Source: Profundibacter sp033851955 (GTDB taxonomy: Bacteria > Pseudomonadota > Alphaproteobacteria > Rhodobacterales > Rhodobacteraceae). From it: a DNA stretch of 64,000 nucleotides. Every line of letters begins with the position of its first letter. Within the stretch, counting starts at the first letter, position 1. The notes beneath the pieces are model-generated. The model ran no database searches, was not told where the DNA came from, and saw only the letters and a list, made by a program, of their open reading frames with translations. The stretch is taken from positions 186,001 to 250,000 of the forward strand of contig JAWSVK010000009.1 in the NCBI GenBank assembly GCA_033851955.1. Direction: 5' to 3'. Of this stretch, positions 25,464-33,807 are shown in pieces. The position numbers and the translations under genes were made by a program.

Positions 25464-25949
25464 TCATTCAGTATCAAGCCGATACTTCAGAAACGTCGAT
25501 CCGTCGTACTCAATTTCCGCTACGAAATTCGCCCCCATTCTTTTGAGCGCACCAAGGTTTTTGCGTGACGGGGGCAAAAGGAAAGTCACATAGGGAATGC
25601 GCTCGTCCTTGGCCGCAAATTCCAGCGCCTTTTTCGAAATGCGCGCACCCAGCCCAAAATGTTCGGGCCTAAGCACCAGACCAAAATCCCACTCGCCGCC
25701 TTCTTTTTGAAATCCTCCCCATCCGACATAGGTGCCGCCGCAAAAGATTGCCCAGTGCCCAAGACCATCACGGGCCCAGCAAGCCTCTTTCGTGGCGACA
25801 AAACGGCTGACGTCGGCTTGATTCCATTTAGCCGAAAGAAGCGGCATATGCTCGGCGACACGCGGGTCGTTCATATGCATCATGATCTTTGCGGGCGCGA
25901 TCTGCGACAAGCGCCCAAAAGTGATCTCGCGGTTCGGTTGAAGTGCCAT
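25464..25949 (-). CDS. GNAT-family N-acetyltransferase
   Basis: 161-residue acetyl-CoA-dependent transferase. The central sheet carries GGTYVGWGGFQKEGGEWDFGLVL, followed by the acetyl-CoA loop GLGARISKKALEFA (about 107-120). A C-terminal LGALKRMGANFV matches the usual helix-strand end of the family, which acetylates amines of proteins or small molecules. The exact substrate is not evident. It is the second gene of a short unit with the DsbD-N-like gene, nine bases apart. Confidence 0.85.
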   Translation of the reverse strand: MALQPNREITFGRLSQIAPAKIMMHMNDPRVAEHMPLLSAKWNQADVSRFVATKEACWARDGLGHWAIFCGGTYVGWGGFQKEGGEWDFGLVLRPEHFGLGARISKKALEFAAKDERIPYVTFLLPPSRKNLGALKRMGANFVAEIEYDGSTFLKYRLDTE

Positions 25950-25958
25950 TTTGCGCTA

Positions 25959-26774
25959 CTATCCCGTGCAGCCCATGATATCGACCACATGACGTGCACC
26001 AATCACCGTGATGCGGATTTTGGAGCGCTCCAGCAGAAACGGCGCGTTGGAGGGCGGCACCAATTCGCTGATAGCCGTCAGAGTGTTCCCAACACGTTTC
26101 GTGGTGGATTCTGACACCCAAACCGACTGATCCGGCGCTTCTATCACAGCCACCTCTTTGCCGCCCGTTGGGGGCAGGATCACGGTGGCAATAACACGTA
26201 GCCCATCCGCAATCGGTTCAATTTCACAGGTCACCTTTTTAACGCCGGCCTTGGCCGCAGACAGCGGTAATTTTTTCAACGCGGTGCGGATCAATGAATC
26301 AGGTTTGGTGTCACCTGCAGGCAGGGTTGCCCTGAACGACAGGCTGAGCGGCACGCAGACTTCTTTGCAGACCCCCAAATCAACCCGCCCTTTCAGGGTT
26401 GATGCAGCCTTTTTGCGCCGCAGTGAAAACTCGACAGGGATGATCACCTCATCCGTATAGCCGATGGTGCGCAGCCCGTTGATATAGGCGACTTTGGGGC
26501 TGGGCCAATGAAACTTCACAGACGTGATGTTGTCAGAGCCAGACCAATCAAATTGCGGTGGAATACCGCCCTCTCCTGGTGCGCGCCAATAGGTTTTCCA
26601 CCCCGGTTTTAGGGTGATGCGTAGCGCGGCCATATGGGTGCCACTGCGGGTGCGGTAACCTTGCAGCACAGTCAGGTTCATCACACTGTCCGGAATGGCA
26701 GGAGGTGTTTCGGCGCTGACAGTGGTCGGCAGGCCAAGCATAAGACAACAAAGCAGGAGGGTTTTTTTGATCAT
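25959..26774 (-). CDS. Periplasmic DsbD N-terminal-domain-like thiol protein
   Basis: 271 residues with a clear signal peptide (MIKKTLLLCCLMLGLPTTVSA). The mature part has WKTYWRAPGEGGIPPQF and the CKEVCVPL motif (about residue 135-142). These are hallmarks of the DsbD N-terminal/disulfide-corrector domain, where the two cysteines exchange electrons with a thioredoxin-like partner. The transmembrane and thioredoxin parts of DsbD are absent, so it needs a separate partner. It is divergent from yqgE. Confidence 0.85.
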   Translation of the reverse strand: MIKKTLLLCCLMLGLPTTVSAETPPAIPDSVMNLTVLQGYRTRSGTHMAALRITLKPGWKTYWRAPGEGGIPPQFDWSGSDNITSVKFHWPSPKVAYINGLRTIGYTDEVIIPVEFSLRRKKAASTLKGRVDLGVCKEVCVPLSLSFRATLPAGDTKPDSLIRTALKKLPLSAAKAGVKKVTCEIEPIADGLRVIATVILPPTGGKEVAVIEAPDQSVWVSESTTKRVGNTLTAISELVPPSNAPFLLERSKIRITVIGARHVVDIMGCTG

Positions 26775-26893
26775 ACAGGCAACATAGGGATGATCTTATC
26801 AATGGGAAATCACAATTCGGCGACTGATCTGTAACTGTGACAATTGCGGGCCTTGCACATGTGCGCCCGCTAACCCATTCTGAGGTCATGGAA

Positions 26894-27463
26894 ATGCCAA
26901 TTGAAAACATAAACCTCTGCGGCAAGCTGTTGATCGCCATGCCCGGAATGTCCGATCCGCGCTTTGAAAAAAGCGTGGTCTATATGTGCTCACATTCAGA
27001 TGATGGGGCGATGGGGTTGATCATAAACAAGCCAACGCCCGAGGTAACTTTTGCGAATTTGCTAAAACAGCTGTCGATTGAGGCGTTGCCTGAAGCCAGC
27101 AAGACGCCGATCCATTTTGGTGGCCCCGTAGAGGTTGGTCGCGGGTTCGTGTTGCATACGGCCGATTACGATCTGGATGAAATCACATTACAGGTGGATG
27201 AGCAGTTCGGAATGACGGCGACGCGGGACATTCTGACAGACATAGCCAATGACGAAGGGCCGGATCAGGCGCTTTTGGGATTGGGCTATTCAGGCTGGGG
27301 CGCTGGGCAGTTGGAGCATGAAATCCAACAAAACGGCTGGTTGACCTGTGATGCGACGCTCGACGTGGTTTTCGACGTGCCGGACGCAGACAAATGGGTG
27401 GCGGCACTAAAGCTGTTGGGCGTTGATGCGCTGATGCTGTCCGCGACGGCTGGACGGGCTTAG
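26894..27463 (+). CDS. YqgE/AlgH-family protein
   Basis: A soluble protein of about 189 residues in the YqgE (UPF0301) family; biochemical role unknown. The family signature is complete: GKLLIAMPGMSDPRFEKSVVYMC and GAMGLIINKP near the N terminus, HFGGPVEVGRGFVLH, LGYSGWGAGQLE and the C-terminal KW. The ATG at 26894 lies seven bases past GAGGT; ATG 26888 and 26837 are alternatives in frame. Confidence 0.93.
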   Translation: MPIENINLCGKLLIAMPGMSDPRFEKSVVYMCSHSDDGAMGLIINKPTPEVTFANLLKQLSIEALPEASKTPIHFGGPVEVGRGFVLHTADYDLDEITLQVDEQFGMTATRDILTDIANDEGPDQALLGLGYSGWGAGQLEHEIQQNGWLTCDATLDVVFDVPDADKWVAALKLLGVDALMLSATAGRA

Positions 27464-27476
27464 GCAGAGATTCTTT

Positions 27477-27514
27477 GCCTTCGGCGAGGATGCTTTTGAA
27501 AAGAAGAAATGGGG
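27477..27514. repeat. Possible Rhodobacterales intergenic motif
   Basis: GCCTTCGGC mini-hairpin followed by GAGGATG, a T run and a purine-rich GAAAAGAAGAAATGGGG. I recall similar GCCTCCGGCGGG-plus-purine stretches between genes of Rhodobacteraceae, but only one copy is seen in this window. It sits between convergent yqgE and tsaC. Confidence 0.3.
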
Positions 27515-27523
27515 TTGAACGCT

Positions 27524-28474
27524 CTAGGGGCGGGGCGCTGCGGCGCGGGTTAGGCGGTCGTTGATCGCGAGGCCAAGGCCCTTGGCGGGAATTGGTGCGA
27601 CAGCGATTGGGGCGTTTTGGGCGTCCAGTTCGTGCAGGTATTGGAACAGATTGGCGGCGGCTTCAACCAAATCACCAGCGGGCGATAGATTTAGATCGGC
27701 CTCATCGTCAGGGCCAAATCCGAGTTTAAGTTCACCTTTGCGTTTGGTCGCCGCATTCAGGCGCAGCGGGGCTGTCGGCGCGTAATGCGAGGTCAGTTGG
27801 CCGGGGGCGTTGGGCGCTGCGCTGGTGATATGTCTGGCGAGGGGCGCGCCAAGGCAAGCCTCGATGGCCTCAATTGGCAGGCCTCCGGTGCGCAACAGGG
27901 TTGGAACGGGATCAAAACCGATGATGGTGCTTTCCAATCCGACCGCACAAGCGCCTGCATCAAGGATCGCATCAATCCGCCCAGCAAGCCCTGCCGCGAC
28001 ATGGGCGGCTGTTGTGGGACTGATTTTACCTGAACGGTTGGCCGACGGCGCGGCAACGGGGCCGTTGAACGCGCTTAGCAACTGCTGGGCGACGGGATGT
28101 TCTGGCAGGCGGATGCCAACAGTAGCTAGGCCGGCCGAAACCAGTGGCGACAGTCCTGCCTGGGGGCGCAGCGGCAAGACCAACGTCAACGGACCGGGCC
28201 AAAAGGCAGCCGCGAGGCGCAAGGCATCTTCATCAAACACTGCGATGTCTTGGGCTATCTCCAGAGTCGCAACGTGCACAATCAATGGATTGAACGCTGG
28301 CCGCCCCTTTGCCTCAAATATCCGCGCAACCGCATGGCCATCTCGGGCGTCGGCCCCTAATCCATAAACGGTTTCGGTTGGAAACGCGACCAGTCCACCG
28401 CCGCGCAAAGTTTTTGCGGCCTGATTGACACCTGCCTGCTTGGCATCCAGAATTTGGGTTGATACATCGGACAT
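27524..28474 (-). CDS. tsaC: L-threonylcarbamoyladenylate synthase, Sua5 type
   Basis: Makes threonylcarbamoyl-AMP from threonine, bicarbonate and ATP for the t6A37 modification of ANN-decoding tRNAs. The 316 residues comprise the YrdC domain (VAFPTETVYGLGADA at 29-43, KGRPAFNPL at 56-64, SANRSGKISPT) and a C-terminal Sua5 domain (PGQLTSHYAP). The start MSDVSTQILD is preferred over a 70-codon upstream extension that lacks family features. It is divergent from the acyl-CoA dehydrogenase gene. Confidence 0.94.
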   Translation of the reverse strand: MSDVSTQILDAKQAGVNQAAKTLRGGGLVAFPTETVYGLGADARDGHAVARIFEAKGRPAFNPLIVHVATLEIAQDIAVFDEDALRLAAAFWPGPLTLVLPLRPQAGLSPLVSAGLATVGIRLPEHPVAQQLLSAFNGPVAAPSANRSGKISPTTAAHVAAGLAGRIDAILDAGACAVGLESTIIGFDPVPTLLRTGGLPIEAIEACLGAPLARHITSAAPNAPGQLTSHYAPTAPLRLNAATKRKGELKLGFGPDDEADLNLSPAGDLVEAAANLFQYLHELDAQNAPIAVAPIPAKGLGLAINDRLTRAAAPRP

Positions 28475-28584
28475 GTTTGACGCTGCGTTTCTGTTGATGG
28501 AGGGCTGGGCTATCTGAATAGTAGGCCTGACATAGACAACGCACGCCCAAATTCCAAGCAGCCTGTAACAATAGGATTTTACCC

Positions 28585-30303
28585 ATGCCATACAACGCAC
28601 CCGTTTCGGACTATCAATTCTTGTTTGAGCATGTGGTCGGGTTGGATCAGGTCGCCGGCACCGATTTGTTTGCCGAGGCCACACCTGACATGGTCGAAGC
28701 GATTCTGAATGAGGCCGCTAAACTGAGCAACGAAGTCCTTGCCCCGCTGCAACGCAATGGCGATCTGCATCCGGCAGTTTTGGAAAACGGTGTGGTGCGC
28801 TGTTCACCCGGCTTTGATGCTGGGTACCGCGCGATTGCGGACGGCGGTTGGATCGGTATTTCAGCTGGCGCTGAACATGGCGGCATGGGCTTGCCCGTGG
28901 CGATGACCACAGCGGTGAATGAAATGATGTCGGGGGCTTGCCTTGCGTTGCAGTTGAACCCGCTGATGTCACAGGGCCAGATCGAAGCCTTGGAACATCA
29001 TGCCAGTGACGCGATAAAGGCGCTGTACTTGCCCAAGCTGATCAGTGGCGAATGGCACGGCACCATGAATCTGACCGAACCTAGCGCAGGTTCCGACGTG
29101 GGGGCGCTGAGCAGTAAAGCAGTGCCAAACGGCGACGGTACCTATGCGGTCACAGGCACCAAGATTTTCATCAGTTGGGCAGACAGCGATTTCATCGAAA
29201 ACACCTGCCATTTGGTTTTGGCGCGTCTGCCGGACGGGGTGGCTGGGACCAAAGGCATTAGCCTGTTCATGGTGCCCAAACGCATTCCGGACGCAGACGG
29301 CAATCTTGGCGCGGCCAATACGCTCAAGGTGGTGTCACTGGAGCATAAACTGGGTCTGCACGGCTCACCAACGGCTGTGATGCAGTTTGATGGCGCGACC
29401 GGCTGGCTGGTGGGCGAAGAGCACGCTGGTATGAAAACGATGTTCACGATGATGAACAACGCCCGTTTGGGGGTCGCGGTTCAGGGACTGGGCGCTGCCG
29501 AGGGGGCGTTTCAACATGCGCTGGCCTATGCGACCGAGCGCAAACAAGGTCGCACACCTGTTAATGGCGGGACCGGCGCGATTGTCGATCATGCAGACGT
29601 GCGCCGCATGTTGTTGACCATGAAGGCCGAAATCCACGCCGCCCGCGCCATTGCGTTGTCCTGTGGTGTAGCGATCGACATGGGCAATGCGTTGAACGAT
29701 GCCGACTGGCGGGCGCGGGCCGCGTTTTTGACCCCGATTGCCAAGGCTTATGGCACTGACACTGGGTCTGCCGTGGCGACGCTGGGGCTGCAAGTGCACG
29801 GCGGCATGGGTTTTATTGAGGAAACTGGGGCGGCGCAATTCGCGCGTGATGTTCGAGTGACCGAGATTTACGAAGGCACCAACGGCATTCAGGCGATGGA
29901 CCTGGTAGGGCGCAAAATGATGGACGGCGGCGAAGCGGCCTTCCGGTTCCTGGACGAAATCGAGACCAATGCTGAAGCTGTGCGCGGCGAGTTTCCAAAC
30001 ATGGCAGGCGCCGTTTGGGACGCAGCCGAAACATTGCGCGAAGCCACCGAATGGCTGGTCGCGCAGGACGACATGAATGAACGGTTTGCGGGCGCCGTGC
30101 CATTTTTGCGGGCTTTCGCACGGGTTTTGGGCGCTCATTTCCATCTGAAAACAGCCATGGCCGAAGGCGGCACAGGCCCCCGCAGTCATTTGGCGCGCTT
30201 CTATATCAAACGCCTGTTGCCCGAACATGCCGCCCTGTTGATCCACGCAAAATCCGGGGCTGAGGGGTTGTATGCCATCTCTGTTGAGGATTTATTCGCA
30301 TGA
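28585..30303 (+). CDS. Acyl-CoA dehydrogenase (FadE/DmdC-like)
   Basis: FAD enzyme of 572 residues that oxidises an acyl-CoA thioester. Family motifs are MNLTEPSAGSDVG, KIFISWADSD, KLGLHGSPT and RDVRVTEIYEGTNGIQ, where Glu430 is the likely catalytic base. The large size and C-terminal extra domain place it with the DmdC/FadE5-like group, so an aliphatic or methylthio-acyl substrate is possible; the substrate cannot be fixed from sequence. Electrons would pass via ETF to the ETF-QO encoded at 39.9 kb. It overlaps the MBL hydrolase gene by four bases. Confidence 0.9.
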   Translation: MPYNAPVSDYQFLFEHVVGLDQVAGTDLFAEATPDMVEAILNEAAKLSNEVLAPLQRNGDLHPAVLENGVVRCSPGFDAGYRAIADGGWIGISAGAEHGGMGLPVAMTTAVNEMMSGACLALQLNPLMSQGQIEALEHHASDAIKALYLPKLISGEWHGTMNLTEPSAGSDVGALSSKAVPNGDGTYAVTGTKIFISWADSDFIENTCHLVLARLPDGVAGTKGISLFMVPKRIPDADGNLGAANTLKVVSLEHKLGLHGSPTAVMQFDGATGWLVGEEHAGMKTMFTMMNNARLGVAVQGLGAAEGAFQHALAYATERKQGRTPVNGGTGAIVDHADVRRMLLTMKAEIHAARAIALSCGVAIDMGNALNDADWRARAAFLTPIAKAYGTDTGSAVATLGLQVHGGMGFIEETGAAQFARDVRVTEIYEGTNGIQAMDLVGRKMMDGGEAAFRFLDEIETNAEAVRGEFPNMAGAVWDAAETLREATEWLVAQDDMNERFAGAVPFLRAFARVLGAHFHLKTAMAEGGTGPRSHLARFYIKRLLPEHAALLIHAKSGAEGLYAISVEDLFA

Positions 30304-31346
30304 TGGATCAACATGTCGCAAGAATTCGCTACCCGTTTGAGGATTTGCCCGCCGAGGGTGAGGCCATTGAAGTCGCCGATGGTGTGCTGTGGATGCGGCT
30401 GCCGCTGCCGATGGCGCTGGATCACGTCAATATTTATGCCTTGGACGAGGGCGACAGCTGGACCGTGATCGACACGGGGTTTGCCTCAAAACGCAGCAAG
30501 GAAATTTGGGGTAAACTGTTGGGCGGCCCCTTGGCAGGCAAACCCGTTGGCCGTGTGATTGTCACCCACCACCATCCGGATCACGTAGGTTTGGCTGGCT
30601 GGTTTCAATCCGAGCATGGCGCCGAATTATGGACCACCCGCACTGCTTGGTTGTTTTCGCGGATGTTGTTGCTGGACGTGCAGGATGCGCCGTCGCCTGA
30701 AACGCTGGCGTTTTGGCGATCCGGTGGCATGGACGCCGAGATTTACACAAAACGTGCCACTGAGCGCCCGTTCAATTTTGCCGATGTTGTTGCGCCAATG
30801 CCCTTGGGCTTCAAACGCATCCAACAGGATGATGTGATCCGGATTGGTGGGCGTGATTGGGACGTGCATATGGGCAATGGCCACGCGCCAGAGCACGCAA
30901 CATTCTGGAGCAAGGACGACAACCTGGTGCTGGGCGGCGATCAATTGCTGCCCTCTATTTCGCCCAACGTCGGTGTCTATGCGACCGAGCCAGAAGCCGA
31001 TCCGCTGGGCGATTGGCTCGAGGCGTGCGAACGGTTGTCGCAATACGCACGTGAAGATCAACTGGTTTTGGGTGGCCACAAATTGCCCTTCATCGGCCTG
31101 CCCACGCGGATGCGCCAATTGATTGACAATCACCACGGTGGCCTAAAACGGCTGACCGAACATCTGGAAACGCCACGCGTCGCGTCGGATTGTTTCACGC
31201 CTCTGTTCAAGCGTAAAATTGGCGAAGATGTCTATGGCCTCGCCTTGGTTGAGGCGATGGCGCACCTCAATCACATGTATGAATTGGGGCAGGTCACCCG
31301 AACCCGTCGCGATGATGATGCTTGGATTTGGGCGTTGAGAGGCTAG
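30300..31346 (+). CDS. MBL-fold metallo-hydrolase
   Basis: Zinc-dependent hydrolase of 348 residues. The metal motif HHHPDH lies at 90-95 (HxHxDH); MGNGHAPEH and LVLGGDQLLP supply further ligands. A C-terminal winged-helix-like region (FKRKIGEDVYGLALVEAMAHLNHM) follows. It is translationally coupled to the acyl-CoA dehydrogenase, which hints at a thioesterase-like role in the same pathway; that is inference. Confidence 0.9.
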   Translation: MMDQHVARIRYPFEDLPAEGEAIEVADGVLWMRLPLPMALDHVNIYALDEGDSWTVIDTGFASKRSKEIWGKLLGGPLAGKPVGRVIVTHHHPDHVGLAGWFQSEHGAELWTTRTAWLFSRMLLLDVQDAPSPETLAFWRSGGMDAEIYTKRATERPFNFADVVAPMPLGFKRIQQDDVIRIGGRDWDVHMGNGHAPEHATFWSKDDNLVLGGDQLLPSISPNVGVYATEPEADPLGDWLEACERLSQYAREDQLVLGGHKLPFIGLPTRMRQLIDNHHGGLKRLTEHLETPRVASDCFTPLFKRKIGEDVYGLALVEAMAHLNHMYELGQVTRTRRDDDAWIWALRG

Positions 31347-31349
31347 GGC

Positions 31350-31844
31350 ATGGCAAAGAAACCAAAAGCAAAGCCTGCCAAGGCCAAAGCCGCCAAAGCG
31401 AAGCCTGCCAAAACCAAAAAGCCTTGCGTTGAACCGCGTGCACATGCCGTCCACGCAGATCCAAAAGCTGCAGCCGCGGCCGAAGGAAAACCTTTGCCTG
31501 TGAGCGTGTCAGATACGCCTTTAGCCGAAAAAAGCCCCGCCGAATGGGCCTATGAAAGGCTGGTGATCTACATCCAAAACTTTGAAGAACAGCTGGATGC
31601 CGAGCATGAAATTGCAGTTGGCTTTGTTGGGGGCGACGCTGGTGTGCTGCGCATCGAGGGGCTGGGCTTTTTCGATCCGGACATCGTGACCTTTTATGGC
31701 ACCGATGCGGACGGCACAAAAACTCAACTGATCCAGCACGTTACACAACTAAGCGTTATGTTGCGGGCGATCCCTAAGAAAAGCCCCGAAGTCGCTGCCA
31801 ATCGGATCGGCTTTCGCTTGGTTGCTGATCTCGAGGCTGAATGA
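31350..31844 (+). CDS. DUF6173-like protein with a Lys/Ala/Pro-rich N terminus
   Basis: 164 residues. The first 25 are a low-complexity Lys-Ala-Pro stretch like histone H1 tails. The following conserved part includes SPAEWAYERLVIYIQNFEEQ, VLRIEGLGFFDPDIVTFYG, QLIQHVTQLSVMLRA and RIGFRL, which I recall as DUF6173. It follows the MBL gene by three bases. Role unknown; the basic tail could bind nucleic acid. Confidence 0.75.
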   Translation: MAKKPKAKPAKAKAAKAKPAKTKKPCVEPRAHAVHADPKAAAAAEGKPLPVSVSDTPLAEKSPAEWAYERLVIYIQNFEEQLDAEHEIAVGFVGGDAGVLRIEGLGFFDPDIVTFYGTDADGTKTQLIQHVTQLSVMLRAIPKKSPEVAANRIGFRLVADLEAE

Positions 31845-31851
31845 GACATGA

Positions 31852-31888
31852 ATTTGGTTTGTTATGTTCGTGACAGATCAAACCAAAT
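31852..31888. promoter_or_regulatory. Perfect 10-bp inverted repeat between genes
   Basis: ATTTGGTTTG (31852-31861) and CAAACCAAAT (31879-31888) with a 17-base loop, 8 bases after the DUF6173-like stop and 42 bases before the COX IV start. It could be a weak terminator or an operator; a T-rich segment (CGTTTAATTGG) follows. Not resolved. Confidence 0.5.
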
Positions 31889-31930
31889 CGTTTAATTGGA
31901 CAAAACGGAATTAACAAAGGGACGCGTAAC

Positions 31931-32065
31931 ATGGCTGATTTTGAACATGGCTCGATGGAAACCAAAGAGCAAGAAACAACTTTCAACGGATTTTTGAAGT
32001 TCGCTGGATACGGCATGCTTGGATCACTTGTCTTTTTGTTTTTGCTGTATCTCGTCAACGGCTAA
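31931..32065 (+). CDS. aa3-type cytochrome c oxidase subunit IV
   Basis: A 44-residue open frame starting MADFEHGSMETKEQETTFNG. This matches the alphaproteobacterial COX subunit IV (COX4_pro_2) pattern: an N-terminal MAD(x)3HG, then EQExTFxGF, then a single transmembrane helix (about residues 22-42) and a short end VNG. AAGGGA provides a ribosome site about ten bases upstream. The oxidase core genes are not in this window, as is usual for this subunit. Confidence 0.88.
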   Translation: MADFEHGSMETKEQETTFNGFLKFAGYGMLGSLVFLFLLYLVNG

Positions 32066-32108
32066 TACCCAAAACGAGAGATTGTGAAATTGGGCGATGG
32101 GGCGAAAA

Positions 32109-32714
32109 ATGCGTAATTTGTTGTTGGGCTTGATGTTGCCCGTTTTTCTGGCGGCTTGTGGTGCTGAATCTAGATGGGCGGCGGATGAAGACGTGCAACG
32201 GGTCGCGTATCATCACAATGGCCCAACCTCTCTGACCCTGTTCACTGTGATTTCGAACCGTTCAAACGGCGGTGCGCATGCTGGTCTGATGATCAACGGA
32301 TCGCAACGCATCCTGTTTGATCCGGCTGGCACATGGTGGAGCCCAAGCATCCCCGAGCGTAACGATGTGCATTACGGCATCAACCCGCGCGTACTGAGCT
32401 ATTACATCGATTATCACACCCGCGAGACCTATCGCACAGTGATGCAAACAGTTGAGGTGTCACCCGAAGTGGCCGAAGCCGCGATCCGTGCCGTTCAAGC
32501 CCATGGTGCAGCGCCAAAGGCCTATTGCACCCAAAGCATCACAACGATCCTAAAAGGGTTGCCAGGCTTTGAGGGGATCAAAACGACGTTCTATCCGCTG
32601 AAAGCCATGAAGCAGTTCAGCCAGATTCCGGGCGTTGAAGGGCATACAGTTTATGACGATGATGCGGACGACAACTCTGGATTGTTGCGTGACCAGCAGA
32701 AAAATCTTTATTAG
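32109..32714 (+). CDS. Lipoprotein, possible permuted NlpC/P60-like hydrolase
   Basis: 201 residues beginning MRNLLLGLMLPVFLAAC; the LAAC lipobox puts the lipidated cysteine at residue 17. The domain has GGAHAGLMINGSQRILFDPAG with His57 and KAYCTQSITTILKG with Cys140. A His before the Cys is the order seen in permuted papain-like (YiiX/LRAT-type) enzymes, so a peptidase or amidase is possible, but this is inference from pattern. GGGG six bases before ATG 32109 favours this start over 32097. Convergent with azlD. Confidence 0.75.
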   Translation: MRNLLLGLMLPVFLAACGAESRWAADEDVQRVAYHHNGPTSLTLFTVISNRSNGGAHAGLMINGSQRILFDPAGTWWSPSIPERNDVHYGINPRVLSYYIDYHTRETYRTVMQTVEVSPEVAEAAIRAVQAHGAAPKAYCTQSITTILKGLPGFEGIKTTFYPLKAMKQFSQIPGVEGHTVYDDDADDNSGLLRDQQKNLY

Positions 32715-32717
32715 GTC

Positions 32718-33047
32718 CTAGCTCAGCAAAGCCAACATCACGAACAATGTGGTCGCGCCGCCAAAAATGGCGAGAAACATGTTTTTGAACACCACACCTA
32801 GGAAAATTGTCACTGCCGCTGCCGTCAGTCGCGGGGCATCATAAGCGCCCCCCGTGGCGTCAGGCCACAGCACCAGAGGCGCAACCAACCCAGGCAGCAC
32901 GGCCACAGGTGTATAGCGCAAATGGCGCAACACCCATTCAGGCAATTCGCGATCGCCGATCAGCCCGATAAAGGAAAACCGGATCAGATAGGTGCCAAGC
33001 GCCACCAGAACAATAATGACCCAGATTTCAGCCGTTGAATAATTCAT
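32718..33047 (-). CDS. azlD: AzlD-type branched-chain amino acid exporter subunit
   Basis: 109-residue membrane protein with four hydrophobic segments; small partner of AzlC in export of branched-chain amino acids. TYLIRFSFIGLIG, LRYTPVAVLPGLVAP and AAAVTIFLGVVFKN fit the AzlD family. Its ATG overlaps the azlC stop by four bases. The lipoprotein gene ends three bases away on the other strand. Confidence 0.92.
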   Translation of the reverse strand: MNYSTAEIWVIIVLVALGTYLIRFSFIGLIGDRELPEWVLRHLRYTPVAVLPGLVAPLVLWPDATGGAYDAPRLTAAAVTIFLGVVFKNMFLAIFGGATTLFVMLALLS

Positions 33048-33748
33048 ACCGCACGCCCTTTGACCATCAGTTCTACTTGCGCGCCCACGATCATCGCAGC
33101 GATGGCAGCAATAATCAGCCCCAAATCATAGGGCACAAACCCCAGCAACAAGGCCATCACGATCGACGTTAACGCGGCCATCACATGGGCCGCGGATTTG
33201 AGCATCGGGCCGACCAGAGCCAAAAAGGTGATCGGCACCGCGAAATCCAGCGCATACTCCGGCGGAATGCGTGATCCAACCAAGGCGCCGACCAATGTGC
33301 CGCAATACCAAAGTGGCATGTTAATCGCCATGGATCCGGTGAAATAGGCGACCCGTTCAGCGGGCGTCATGTCGGGTTCGGCCTCGAACTTGGCCAAGCC
33401 AAGCGCGTAGTTTTGATCGACCAAAATATACGACATCGCAGCGCGTTTCCAAAATGAAACCCCGCGCAGATAGGGCGCAATTGAGGCCGAGTACATTGCC
33501 ATCCGCAAATTCACCGCAAGCGCCGTTGCGACGACGATTAAAACAGGCGCATTGTCAGCCATCAGCTGGATGGCCGCAAACTGTGCGGCTCCCGCGATGA
33601 CCGCGATGCTGAAAATGAACGTTTGAATGGTGCTTAGTCCAGTTTCTGTGGCGACCACGCCAAACAACATGGCGAAAGGAAATACCACCAGAATAAAAGG
33701 CATCCCATCACGTATGCCGCGGATAAAAGCGTGTTTTGTGGTGGTCAT
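33044..33748 (-). CDS. azlC: AzlC-type branched-chain amino acid permease
   Basis: 234-residue large subunit of the AzlCD exporter. The family stretch GAAQFAAIQLM (about 52-62) and NLRMAMYSASIAPYL (about 80-94) are present, with five to six helices. It is divergent from fdhD across about 60 bases. Confidence 0.92.
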   Translation of the reverse strand: MTTTKHAFIRGIRDGMPFILVVFPFAMLFGVVATETGLSTIQTFIFSIAVIAGAAQFAAIQLMADNAPVLIVVATALAVNLRMAMYSASIAPYLRGVSFWKRAAMSYILVDQNYALGLAKFEAEPDMTPAERVAYFTGSMAINMPLWYCGTLVGALVGSRIPPEYALDFAVPITFLALVGPMLKSAAHVMAALTSIVMALLLGFVPYDLGLIIAAIAAMIVGAQVELMVKGRAV

Positions 33749-33807
33749 TTTCTGTCCATTCGCTAGTCTTACATATTGGCATTAGGGGCAATCACGGGGA
33801 ATTGTAA

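Noticed and set aside
29365..30246. A 293-codon open frame on the minus strand opposite the acyl-CoA dehydrogenase gene
   Set aside because: It is a mirror frame of a well-supported gene, has no family motif, and its composition is that of an antisense shadow.
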